64,000 nucleotides of DNA. Origin: Clostridia bacterium (GTDB lineage: Bacteria; Bacillota; Clostridia; Oscillospirales; CAG-272). Below are positions 33,442 to 40,356 of this stretch, piece by piece. The stretch lies in contig JAFTUC010000021.1 in NCBI GenBank assembly GCA_017466445.1, positions 109,374 to 173,373 on the forward strand. The letters are read 5' to 3'. The notes under the pieces were generated by a model. It saw nothing but the letters and a program-made list of their open reading frames with translations. It ran no database searches and had not been told where the DNA came from. Position 1 is the stretch's first letter, and the number at the start of each line of letters is the position of its first letter. The translations under genes and the position numbers were made by a program.

Positions 33442-34809
33442 TTAAGGGTTTTCGCTGTTTTTTGCGCTTATTACGGATATCACCTCGTTGACGTATCTTT
33501 CGCAGCTTTCAGAGTCACCAGATTCGACCATTATTCGGATAACAGGTTCTGTGCCGCTTTTTCTTACAAGTATGCGTCCGCTTTCTCCAAGTCGCTCACT
33601 TACTGAATCTATGACGCTTTTTACTTCAGGATCATTAAGGATAGAAGACATATCTTTTACTCGGATGTTTTTCAGCACCTGAGGATATACGTTAAATCCG
33701 TCCGATAGCTTGCTTGCGGGAAACCTTGCTTCCAAAAGAGATTCCGTTAGCATTATGGATGTAAGAATTCCGTCTCCTGTGGTCGCGTATTTGCTTATTA
33801 TAATGTGACCGCTCTGCTCGCCTCCGAGTGAATAACCCTTTTCGAGCATGCGCTCGTAAACGTATTTGTCTCCGACTGCGGTTTTTTCGTAGGAGATACC
33901 TAATGCGTCAAGCGCCTTGTACAGTCCGAAGTTCGACATTACGGTAGTAACTATGCTGTTGCCTGACAGCATGCCCTTTGATGAGAAGTTTTTTCCGAGA
34001 ATATAAAGAATATGATCTCCGGTTATGACGTTTCCTTTTTCATCTACGGCGATGCATCTGTCTGCGTCTCCGTCGTAGGCAAAGCCGATGTCAAGAGAGT
34101 TTTCAACGACAACGCTGCGCAGCACATCGATATGAGTAGAGCCTGCGTTTACGTTTATGTTCAGTCCGTTCGGTTCTGCGTTTATTACAAAGACCTTTGC
34201 CCCAAGAGCCTCAAATACGTTTCTGGCTATCATCCACGAGCTTCCGTTGGCGCAGTCAAGTCCGATTTTTAGTTTACGGAAGGAGTGGGATGCTATTGAG
34301 ATCAGGTATGCGACATAGCGGTTTCGCCCCGACATATAGTCAACTATTTTACCAATAGACTTTCCCGTGGCGAAGGGAAGCTCCCCATTTTCTCCGAGAT
34401 CTCCGGCATCTCCGTCGAGATATGCTTCGAGAAGCTCGATGACAGAGTCTTCCATTTTTTCTCCGCGTGAGTTTAATAGCTTGATTCCGTTGTCAGTGTA
34501 TGGATTGTGACTTGCCGATATCATAATGCCGAGGTCAAACTCGTCAACTCTCGTGACGTATGATACTCCGGGTGTGGTTATGACGTGTAGCATGTATACG
34601 TCTGCTCCCGAAGCTGTGAGACCCGCCACGATCGCGTATTCGAGCATGTAACTCGATCGTCTTGGATCTTTTCCGACTACAACACGGCATTTGTGACCGT
34701 TCTTACCGAAATAGCTTCCGAGAAAGCGACCGATCTTGTACGCGTGGTCGGCGTTGAGCGAAATGTTGGCTTCTCCTCTGAAGCCGTCAGTTCCGAAATA
34801 TTTGCCCAA
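33442..34809 (-). CDS. glmM: Phosphoglucosamine mutase
   Basis: GlmM interconverts glucosamine-6-P and glucosamine-1-P for UDP-GlcNAc and peptidoglycan synthesis. The 455-residue protein starts with KYFGTDGFRGEAN. The active-site serine is in ISASHNPYTDNGIK, the metal loop is AYDGDADRCIAVDEKGN, and the sugar-binding loop GGEQSGHII and phosphate-binding loop VRKSGTEPVIRIM are intact. These match GlmM rather than general phosphomannomutases. It is 13 bp downstream of the GlmU-like acyltransferase, so the two steps around glucosamine-1-P are joined in one operon. Confidence 0.92.
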   Translation of the reverse strand: MGKYFGTDGFRGEANISLNADHAYKIGRFLGSYFGKNGHKCRVVVGKDPRRSSYMLEYAIVAGLTASGADVYMLHVITTPGVSYVTRVDEFDLGIMISASHNPYTDNGIKLLNSRGEKMEDSVIELLEAYLDGDAGDLGENGELPFATGKSIGKIVDYMSGRNRYVAYLISIASHSFRKLKIGLDCANGSSWMIARNVFEALGAKVFVINAEPNGLNINVNAGSTHIDVLRSVVVENSLDIGFAYDGDADRCIAVDEKGNVITGDHILYILGKNFSSKGMLSGNSIVTTVMSNFGLYKALDALGISYEKTAVGDKYVYERMLEKGYSLGGEQSGHIIISKYATTGDGILTSIMLTESLLEARFPASKLSDGFNVYPQVLKNIRVKDMSSILNDPEVKSVIDSVSERLGESGRILVRKSGTEPVIRIMVESGDSESCERYVNEVISVISAKNSENP

Positions 34810-34822
34810 AATAAATCTCCTG

Positions 34823-35509
34823 TCAGGTGTTTTTTCTTTTTGTCATGTTTCCGTCCGACTTTACTATGGTGTCACTCGGAACGATACCTCTGACACCGGT
34901 CAGCGGATAGACAAGACAGTTTTTGCCGATTACAGTACCCGGATAGAGTACGCTGTTGCAACCAACCTCTGAGTAGTCTCCTAAGATAACTCCCATTTTG
35001 CGAAGCCCGGTAGCAAAAGAATTTTCGCCGCGTCCGATCTTAATTTGTTTTTTGTCAAGGCGGAAGTTGGAGGCTATCGCACCTGCTCCCATATGCGATC
35101 TGTATCCGAGGATTGAGTCACCCACGTAGTTGTAGTGAGGTATCTGTACTTCATCCGATACTATAGCATTTTTTAGCTCGCATGAATTTCCCACAACAGC
35201 ACCGTTTCCGATAAGTACATTTCCCCGTATGTATGCACAGTGACGTATCTCGGCGTTTTCACCGATAACTGCGGGACCGCATATAAGCGCACTTTTGGCG
35301 ATACGCGCACTTTTTGCCACCCATACGTCGTCTCCGAGATCGTCGTAGAGTTCTTTGTCAAGCTTTTTTATGATCTCTTTTATACATTCTCCGATCTTCG
35401 GAAGCATATCCCAAGGATATGGACATTTTGAAAGCATATCTCCGGCAAGCGTGTGAGACGGGTCGATAAGTATCTCTTCAAGAGATAAGAGCTGCTTATT
35501 TTCTTTCAT
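34823..35509 (-). CDS. Stand-alone GlmU-type left-handed beta-helix acyltransferase
   Basis: A 228-residue protein made of an N-terminal ~70-residue helical part and a left-handed beta-helix of hexapeptide repeats (IAKSALICGPAVIGENAEIR and later turns). IPHYNYVGDSILGYRSHMGAGAIASNF matches the GlmU acetyltransferase site ([21 protein letters not shown]), including the catalytic His. It lacks the nucleotidyltransferase domain of full GlmU. It is first in an operon with glmM, so it probably N-acetylates glucosamine-1-P; the uridylyl step would then need a separate enzyme. A GAAAGGAGAAG ribosome site precedes the ATG. A role on another sugar nucleotide remains possible. Confidence 0.78.
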   Translation of the reverse strand: MKENKQLLSLEEILIDPSHTLAGDMLSKCPYPWDMLPKIGECIKEIIKKLDKELYDDLGDDVWVAKSARIAKSALICGPAVIGENAEIRHCAYIRGNVLIGNGAVVGNSCELKNAIVSDEVQIPHYNYVGDSILGYRSHMGAGAIASNFRLDKKQIKIGRGENSFATGLRKMGVILGDYSEVGCNSVLYPGTVIGKNCLVYPLTGVRGIVPSDTIVKSDGNMTKRKNT

Positions 35510-35551
35510 GATCTTCTCCTTTCTTTATTTATTATGGTTTTCACCTACAAC

Positions 35552-35580
35552 ATTATATTTTAAAGGGCGTATATTGTCAA
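35552..35580 (-). promoter_or_regulatory. Consensus promoter of the GlmU-like/glmM operon
   Basis: On the minus strand a perfect TTGACA (35575-35580) and TATAAT (35552-35557) have a 17-bp spacer, about 40 bp before the start codon. Confidence 0.8.
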
Positions 35581-35653
35581 GAAAAAAATATGCGGATGAA
35601 AAATGTTTACATTTGTTGATTTGCGCTTTGCCAAAGTATTTTACCTTACGTAC

Positions 35654-35682
35654 TTGATTTTGACATACTTATGTGATAAAAT
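35654..35682 (+). promoter_or_regulatory. Possible promoter of the lipoprotein gene at 35740
   Basis: TTGATT (35654-35659) and TAAAAT (35677-35682) have a 17-bp spacer. A TTGACA (35660) with TATAAT (35689) also lies here, but its spacer is 23 bp, too long for normal sigma-A use. Confidence 0.45.
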
Positions 35683-35739
35683 ATCAAGTATAATATGTTT
35701 GACTTGAGCGCCGTGTGGCGCAGTAACGGAGGATCGAAA

Positions 35740-36348
35740 ATGAAAAAAGTAATAGCACTTATGCTTGCTTTGATAACACTTATTTCTCTTGCGGGCTGTT
35801 CAAAGGGATCGGATGACGAAGCGAAGGCTCCTTACGGAATGAAGCTCGCTTCGGGAAAGGAATCTGAATTTTATCTGTATATTCCCGATTCGTGGATAAA
35901 TACCACACCCGTCTATACCGATAAAAAAATACCGAGTATAACCGTGTCCGCCAGAGTTTCCGATAGCGATCCGAGTAATATCTCGCTTGTGGGATTCGTT
36001 GACGGAAATCGGGAATACGATTCTATCGAGGATTATTGGGAACACACGAAAAGCGTGTCAAAATATTTTGACGACGTTAAGGACGAGGAAAGCGGAGAGA
36101 CCAAGTCTAGCTTTGAGCTTATAACGAAGGCAAAGGCAATGACTATGGGAAATCTTGCCGCTAAAAAATACGAGTATACCGGCACCGTAGCGGGAAGCGA
36201 GTTTAAGTTTATGCAGGTCATAGCAAAGGATAAGGACGTGTTCTATACCTTCACCTATACCTCTACCCCCGATATCTATTCTAAAAACGAGAGTGCCGTA
36301 GAAACTATATTAAAGAATATCAAGTTCAAAAACGTCGATAAAAAGTAA
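35740..36348 (+). CDS. Lipoprotein, PsbP/DUF1795-like fold (tentative)
   Basis: About 202 residues from the ATG at 35740, which has ACGGAGG upstream. A signal peptide (KKVIALMLALITLISLAGC) ends in the lipobox LAGC, so it should be anchored to the outer face of the membrane. The mature part contains FYLYIPDSWIN, FELITKAKAMTMGNLAAKKYEYTG and VFYTFTYTSTPD, the pattern of PsbP-like proteins (a 'PxxW' start and a 'xYxFTxxxxxxxY' end), with a final helix carrying the VETILKNIKF motif. The fold assignment is by pattern only. The function is unknown. Confidence 0.75.
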   Translation: MKKVIALMLALITLISLAGCSKGSDDEAKAPYGMKLASGKESEFYLYIPDSWINTTPVYTDKKIPSITVSARVSDSDPSNISLVGFVDGNREYDSIEDYWEHTKSVSKYFDDVKDEESGETKSSFELITKAKAMTMGNLAAKKYEYTGTVAGSEFKFMQVIAKDKDVFYTFTYTSTPDIYSKNESAVETILKNIKFKNVDKK

Positions 36349-36376
36349 GTATATTTTCCGAAAGGATGACCCTGAC

Positions 36377-37540
36377 TTGGAAAAAAATATATATCTTGAT
36401 AATAGCGCAACTACTCCGATATGTGAAAGTGCGCTTTGCGCGATGCGCTCTGCCGTGGAAAATTTTGCAAATCCGTCATCTCTTCACGCACCGGGACTCG
36501 TTGCACATAAGATGCTTGATAACGCACGCGCACAGATCCTTGCGGGAATGGGACTTGTGGGAGATCGCAACACGAGGATAATTTTCACCTCGGGAGGAAC
36601 CGAAGCTAATAATCTCGCGATCTTCGGTACGATTAACGCTAAGAAATTCAAATTCCTTCCGCAAATAATAACAAGCGATAGCGAGCATCCCTCAATTTTA
36701 GAGCCGCTGTCCTATCTTGAATCCTGCGGACTTGCCGAAATAGTCAAGATCCCGACCGTTAACGGATGCCTCGATCTCGATCTTCTTTCCGAGACTGTGT
36801 GCGATAGAACCGTGCTTGTTTCGATAATGAGTGCAAATAATGAGACGGGTGCTCTTTATGACGTGGCAAGCGCCTTTTCAGTAGCAAAGAAAATAAATCC
36901 GCAGATAATTACTCATACGGATGCCGTACAGGCATTTCTCAAGACAAATATGAATTTCAGAGCGCTTAAGGCCGATCTCGTTTCTCTCAGCGGACATAAG
37001 GTCAATGCCCCGAAGGGGGTGGGAGCCCTTGCGGTCTCGGGCGATATTATAAAGGCAAAGAAGCTCGTTCCGATCATCCGAGGAGGCGGTCAGGAGGGAG
37101 ATCTTCGTTCGGGTACTGAAAACGTTGTCGGTATCTCGGCCTTTGGTGCGGCGGTAAAATACAGAAAAGACAATCTGTCCGAATTTATAAGAAGGACCTC
37201 GGAGCTTTCAGAGCTTCTGATATCTCTTCTTCCGCAGGGCATTAAAGTGAACCGCCCCGAAATGCATGCGCCGCATATAGTCAGCATAACGCTTCCGTCG
37301 ATCAAGAGTGAAACGGCACTTCATTTTCTTTCCGAAAGAGGAATATTCGTTTCAAGCGGATCGGCGTGCGCTTCGAACGGTAAGCATAAAAGCTACGTCT
37401 TGAGGGCGTTCGGACTTTCCGAGCTTGATATAGACTGTACGCTCAGAATAAGCCTCTCGGACATTATAAGCAGAGAGGATATCGAATATACCGCACGGAC
37501 GCTTGGAGAAGCGGTCGAGCGACTCGTAAAAATAGGATAA
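36377..37540 (+). CDS. Cysteine desulfurase (NifS/IscS family)
   Basis: A PLP enzyme that removes sulfur from cysteine for Fe-S cluster or thio-nucleotide synthesis. The 387-residue protein opens with YLDNSATTPICE. It has FTSGGTEANNLAIF, HTDAVQAF (the PLP Asp), LSGHKVNAPKGVGAL (the PLP lysine), RSGTEN and the active-site Cys loop SSGSACASNGKHK. The start is probably the TTG at 36377 with AAAGGATG upstream. No iscU or thiI gene is adjacent, so its sulfur acceptor is not evident. Confidence 0.9.
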   Translation: MEKNIYLDNSATTPICESALCAMRSAVENFANPSSLHAPGLVAHKMLDNARAQILAGMGLVGDRNTRIIFTSGGTEANNLAIFGTINAKKFKFLPQIITSDSEHPSILEPLSYLESCGLAEIVKIPTVNGCLDLDLLSETVCDRTVLVSIMSANNETGALYDVASAFSVAKKINPQIITHTDAVQAFLKTNMNFRALKADLVSLSGHKVNAPKGVGALAVSGDIIKAKKLVPIIRGGGQEGDLRSGTENVVGISAFGAAVKYRKDNLSEFIRRTSELSELLISLLPQGIKVNRPEMHAPHIVSITLPSIKSETALHFLSERGIFVSSGSACASNGKHKSYVLRAFGLSELDIDCTLRISLSDIISREDIEYTARTLGEAVERLVKIG

Positions 37541-37545
37541 TGATA

Positions 37546-37570
37546 GGGCGGCAACAATTTTCTGCCGCCC
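37546..37570. terminator. Hairpin between convergent genes
   Basis: An 8-bp stem (GGGCGGCA/TGCCGCCC) with a 9-base loop. The T runs are weak on both strands, so terminator function is only likely from its position between convergent stops. Confidence 0.5.
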
Positions 37571-37579
37571 TTAGATTTT

Positions 37580-38083
37580 CTACAGATCCTTGATAGCTTT
37601 TGCGATTTTTATATTGTCGTCGCATAGCGTGAGACATACTATTTTCCCGTTTCGTATGACCTTTCCGGACGATATGTGCTCCTCGTACGTCTCTGTATCG
37701 TAAATGTAGACCTCTCTTCTTTGTAAAAGATCGAGACGTTTGTACATCGCGTTCTCGATAAGCCCTGCGTCTCCGAGCGAGCGACCTACGAAAATGTGGA
37801 GCTCCCACAGAAGATCGTCCTCGCTGAGCGCTACTGCATAGCTTTCGCAGTATGACGGAAGATCACGGTCTCGAAAGAGCAGGTAAGAGCTTTTTTCATC
37901 AAGTCGGTTTTCACTTATGTCCGATGAATATAAAAAATAAGCGGGAACGCTTTCGCAGCTTTTCATGACGTCCGATAAAATAAACGATGCGTTTTTTTCT
38001 TTTTTTGCGCAGGAAAACAGGGTGAGCAGGGTGCAAAGAGAAAGAAAAAACGAAAGGTATCGTCTTGTGCGTGATATTATCAT
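37580..38083 (-). CDS. Small lipoprotein, DUF4358-like
   Basis: A 167-residue protein with an N-terminal signal of about 24 residues (YLSFFLSLCTLLTLFSC) ending in the lipobox LFSC. The mature part has the layout of DUF4358 lipoproteins of Bacillota: a short Glu/Asp-rich segment, ALSEDDLLWELHIFVGRS (the family's EIAVF-like strand), a helix giving YKRLDLLQRREVYIYD, and IRNGKIVCLTLCDD (a GxYVxLxxxxD-like strand). Assignment is from pattern only. It is transcribed alone on the minus strand. The function is unknown. Confidence 0.6.
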   Translation of the reverse strand: MIISRTRRYLSFFLSLCTLLTLFSCAKKEKNASFILSDVMKSCESVPAYFLYSSDISENRLDEKSSYLLFRDRDLPSYCESYAVALSEDDLLWELHIFVGRSLGDAGLIENAMYKRLDLLQRREVYIYDTETYEEHISSGKVIRNGKIVCLTLCDDNIKIAKAIKDL

Positions 38084-38165
38084 ATCTGTCTCCCTTCAAA
38101 GGTTATGTATTATGATATTCAGGCGCTGACCGATTTAAAACTTCAAATAAATTAACACAAAATAC

Positions 38166-38194
38166 TTGAACTGCGGTGTGTGTTAGTATATAAT
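38166..38194 (+). promoter_or_regulatory. Promoter of the LytM-like gene
   Basis: TTGAAC (38166-38171) and TATAAT (38189-38194) have a 17-bp spacer, followed by a run of AT-rich TATA repeats before the start codon. Confidence 0.7.
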
Positions 38195-38238
38195 TATATA
38201 TATAACTATATAAGAATGTAAAGAAAGGATGGGATCTT

Positions 38239-39894
38239 ATGCGAGGAAAAAAATATATACTTTACGCAGTTCTTGCACTTGTCCTCACCCTTCCGGGAGT
38301 TCTCTCGATAATCTTCTTTATGATGACCGATACTATATCCGACGAGAATAAAAATATCTCGCTTGAGATAACAGATACTGCCGGGAAGACCTATCTCTTT
38401 GAGAATACACACGATATGTCGCTTCTTTTTTACGATATAATTGGAGACGATAAAAAAGCCCTGTCCGATTCGGGACTCGGATCCTTTAAAGAGGATGACG
38501 CGTTTAAGGTGACCGTTTTGAAGGACGGGAAAAAGAGCTATTACGATTTCTTTTTTGACCGTACCTCTCCGAGCGCCTGCATTTTCAGAGCTGAAAACGG
38601 AAAGATATATAAGATAAAGGCAGATAAGGCGATAGAATTTATAGATTCGGCATATGCCGCGGCGCTTTATCCGTATTCAAATGTCCCTCAGCTCGTTCTT
38701 AACGGGCACAAGGCGACTCCGACCGATATAAAATGGGAGTATTATTCGTACAGCAGTGTGCGCCATTCGGTCGATATTCCGACGCTTGACGCGCCGATGA
38801 ACATCGATATGTCCTTCCTTAATTTCAGTCTCGCATTTTCAAAATCTCCCGATAAGATGGATATTGAGATCAAGGATTCTCTCGGAAGAGAGTTTTTTAA
38901 AGGAAGCTACGCGGAGTTTGTCGTCGCAGGACTTTTTTCTAAGATAACAGATTCGCAAAATTACGTCTGCACGCTTAACGCCGTGTGGAACGATATCGGA
39001 AGTGACTGCTGCGGAAGCGCCACCTACAGATTTAATCTGAACGTCGATTTCGATCCGCCGGGAGTCTTCTGGCTTAACGCCGAAACCGTAGAATGCGGTG
39101 GATTTGTAATTCTTTCCGGTAAACACATTCTCGATAAGGATTCGATAGTTGTAAGCTCGGTGCCCTCACTCGATTACGAGCCCGTTTTCTATGAGGATGG
39201 GGAATATATCCGCGCGATAATTCCGATAAAGCTTTCAAACGGACTCGAGGAGATAATTTATCAGATAAATATAAAGTATGACGGAATATCTGCCGATCTC
39301 ACGCTTAAGACCACAGTACCGTCACTTAACTCGAACAGAGACTATAATCATTCATCGAGAGTCGATACCTCGGTGCGTACAGAGCAGAATCTTAAGGAGC
39401 TTTCCGATTTTATCACCTCGTCAAAATACGGAAATACTGTCTATAAGTCATCTGCTTTTGTAAGCCCACCGGGCTCGGTTATTCGCGCGGCATTCGGAGA
39501 CACCGTAAATAATACGAGCTCGAGGCTCGATAAATTTACCTCAAACGGAATTGCCTTCTATATGTATACAGACGGAAAGCTTTCCGACGTAAAGGCGGCT
39601 CTCTCGGGTATCGTAGTGGCTGCGGGAGAGACCAAATACGGCGGTAATACGGTCGTTATCGAGCACGGACTCGGTCTCAGAAGCGTTTATTACGGTCTTG
39701 CGGCAAATTACAGCGGATACGTCAGCGTCGGAAATATAGTCACTGAGGGTCAGACGATAGCAAGAGGCTCTGCGAAAAAAGGCTATACAGACGGAGAGAC
39801 CTGCTATGTCGAGCTTTGGGTAGGCGATACGCCGGTCTCCTACAGAGCGCTGATGACAACAGGATTTGGTAACGATTACGGAAAAGAACCGTGA
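38239..39894 (+). CDS. Membrane protein with zinc-ligand-less LytM (M23-like) domain
   Basis: A 551-residue protein with a single N-terminal span (residues ~5-30) and a large outer part. The last ~130 residues have the LytM/M23 fold: VKAALSGIVVAAGETKYGGNTVVIEHGLGLRSVYYGL matches the family's VYAAADGTVVFAG...GNYVVIDHGNGLYTLYAHL. The metal residues are gone: the HxGIDI motif is replaced by TSNGIAF, the YAHL His by YYGL, and HLHFE by CYVELW. It is thus probably a non-hydrolytic LytM protein, like SpoIIQ or EnvC relatives, acting by binding. The middle part (residues ~40-380) has no recognised domain. A TGAAAGGATG-like ribosome site and a promoter precede it. The SRP RNA follows. Confidence 0.75.
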   Translation: MRGKKYILYAVLALVLTLPGVLSIIFFMMTDTISDENKNISLEITDTAGKTYLFENTHDMSLLFYDIIGDDKKALSDSGLGSFKEDDAFKVTVLKDGKKSYYDFFFDRTSPSACIFRAENGKIYKIKADKAIEFIDSAYAAALYPYSNVPQLVLNGHKATPTDIKWEYYSYSSVRHSVDIPTLDAPMNIDMSFLNFSLAFSKSPDKMDIEIKDSLGREFFKGSYAEFVVAGLFSKITDSQNYVCTLNAVWNDIGSDCCGSATYRFNLNVDFDPPGVFWLNAETVECGGFVILSGKHILDKDSIVVSSVPSLDYEPVFYEDGEYIRAIIPIKLSNGLEEIIYQINIKYDGISADLTLKTTVPSLNSNRDYNHSSRVDTSVRTEQNLKELSDFITSSKYGNTVYKSSAFVSPPGSVIRAAFGDTVNNTSSRLDKFTSNGIAFYMYTDGKLSDVKAALSGIVVAAGETKYGGNTVVIEHGLGLRSVYYGLAANYSGYVSVGNIVTEGQTIARGSAKKGYTDGETCYVELWVGDTPVSYRALMTTGFGNDYGKEP

Positions 39895-39932
39895 TTTGTC
39901 GAATAAAAAATAAAAAAATAGCTGTATTACTG

Positions 39933-39961
39933 TTGACTTTTGAATAAGATTTTGATATAAT
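39933..39961 (+). promoter_or_regulatory. Promoter of SRP RNA and dnaX
   Basis: TTGACT (39933-39938) and TATAAT (39956-39961) have a 17-bp spacer. The implied start near 39968 lies about 50 nt before the mature RNA, and a hairpin (ACGG-AGTCTG with CAGACT-CCGT) fills that leader. Confidence 0.8.
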
Positions 39962-40020
39962 GATACGGTAGTCTGTAGGTCTCTACTGCAGACTGCCGTG
40001 ACAAGTTTATACGGGATATG

Positions 40021-40307
40021 AAATAAGACCATACCGGCCGGGGAGGTAGCGGTGCCTTGAACCTGCAATCCGCTATAGCAGGGGTTATTTCCGCTCTTGA
40101 GGGCAGAACGGGTGTGGTCAGCACCGAACGCTCTGCGTGTTGAAGAATGGGTCCTGTGCAACTAATGGCTGTGAACCATGTCAGGTGGGAGACCAAGCAG
40201 CATTAAGCAGTATCACTTAGTGTGCCACGGGTCTGCCTGTTCGGAGCGCAGACGTCGGGATGCGCACGTTCGTTTCTGTTCGATTTTGCGGTGTATGGTC
40301 TTATTTT
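40021..40307 (+). ncRNA. ffs: Large bacterial signal recognition particle RNA
   Basis: About 287 nt, of the long Bacillus type with an Alu domain. The Alu-like 5' motif GGGGAGGTAGCGGTGCC and GCAATCCGCTATAGCAGG match the Bacillus scRNA closely. The Ffh-binding S-domain is recognisable as GTCAGGT, a two-pair stem closed by a GAGA loop, then AAGCAGCATTAAG. The ends pair as AATAAGACCATAC and GTATGGTCTTATT, fixing the limits to within a few bases. The tetraloop is GAGA rather than the common GGAA. It lies directly upstream of dnaX-ebfC-recR, the order seen in Bacillus, and a U-rich stretch follows without a strong terminator hairpin. Confidence 0.94.
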
Positions 40308-40356
40308 GTATCCTGTTTTTTTGTCGCATTAAAAGGCTTTGAAGGGAAGGATAAAA

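Noticed and set aside
35660-35694. TTGACA and TATAAT pair as the promoter of the lipoprotein gene
   Set aside because: The spacer is 23 bp, too long for sigma-A; the overlapping TTGATT/TAAAAT pair with 17 bp fits better.
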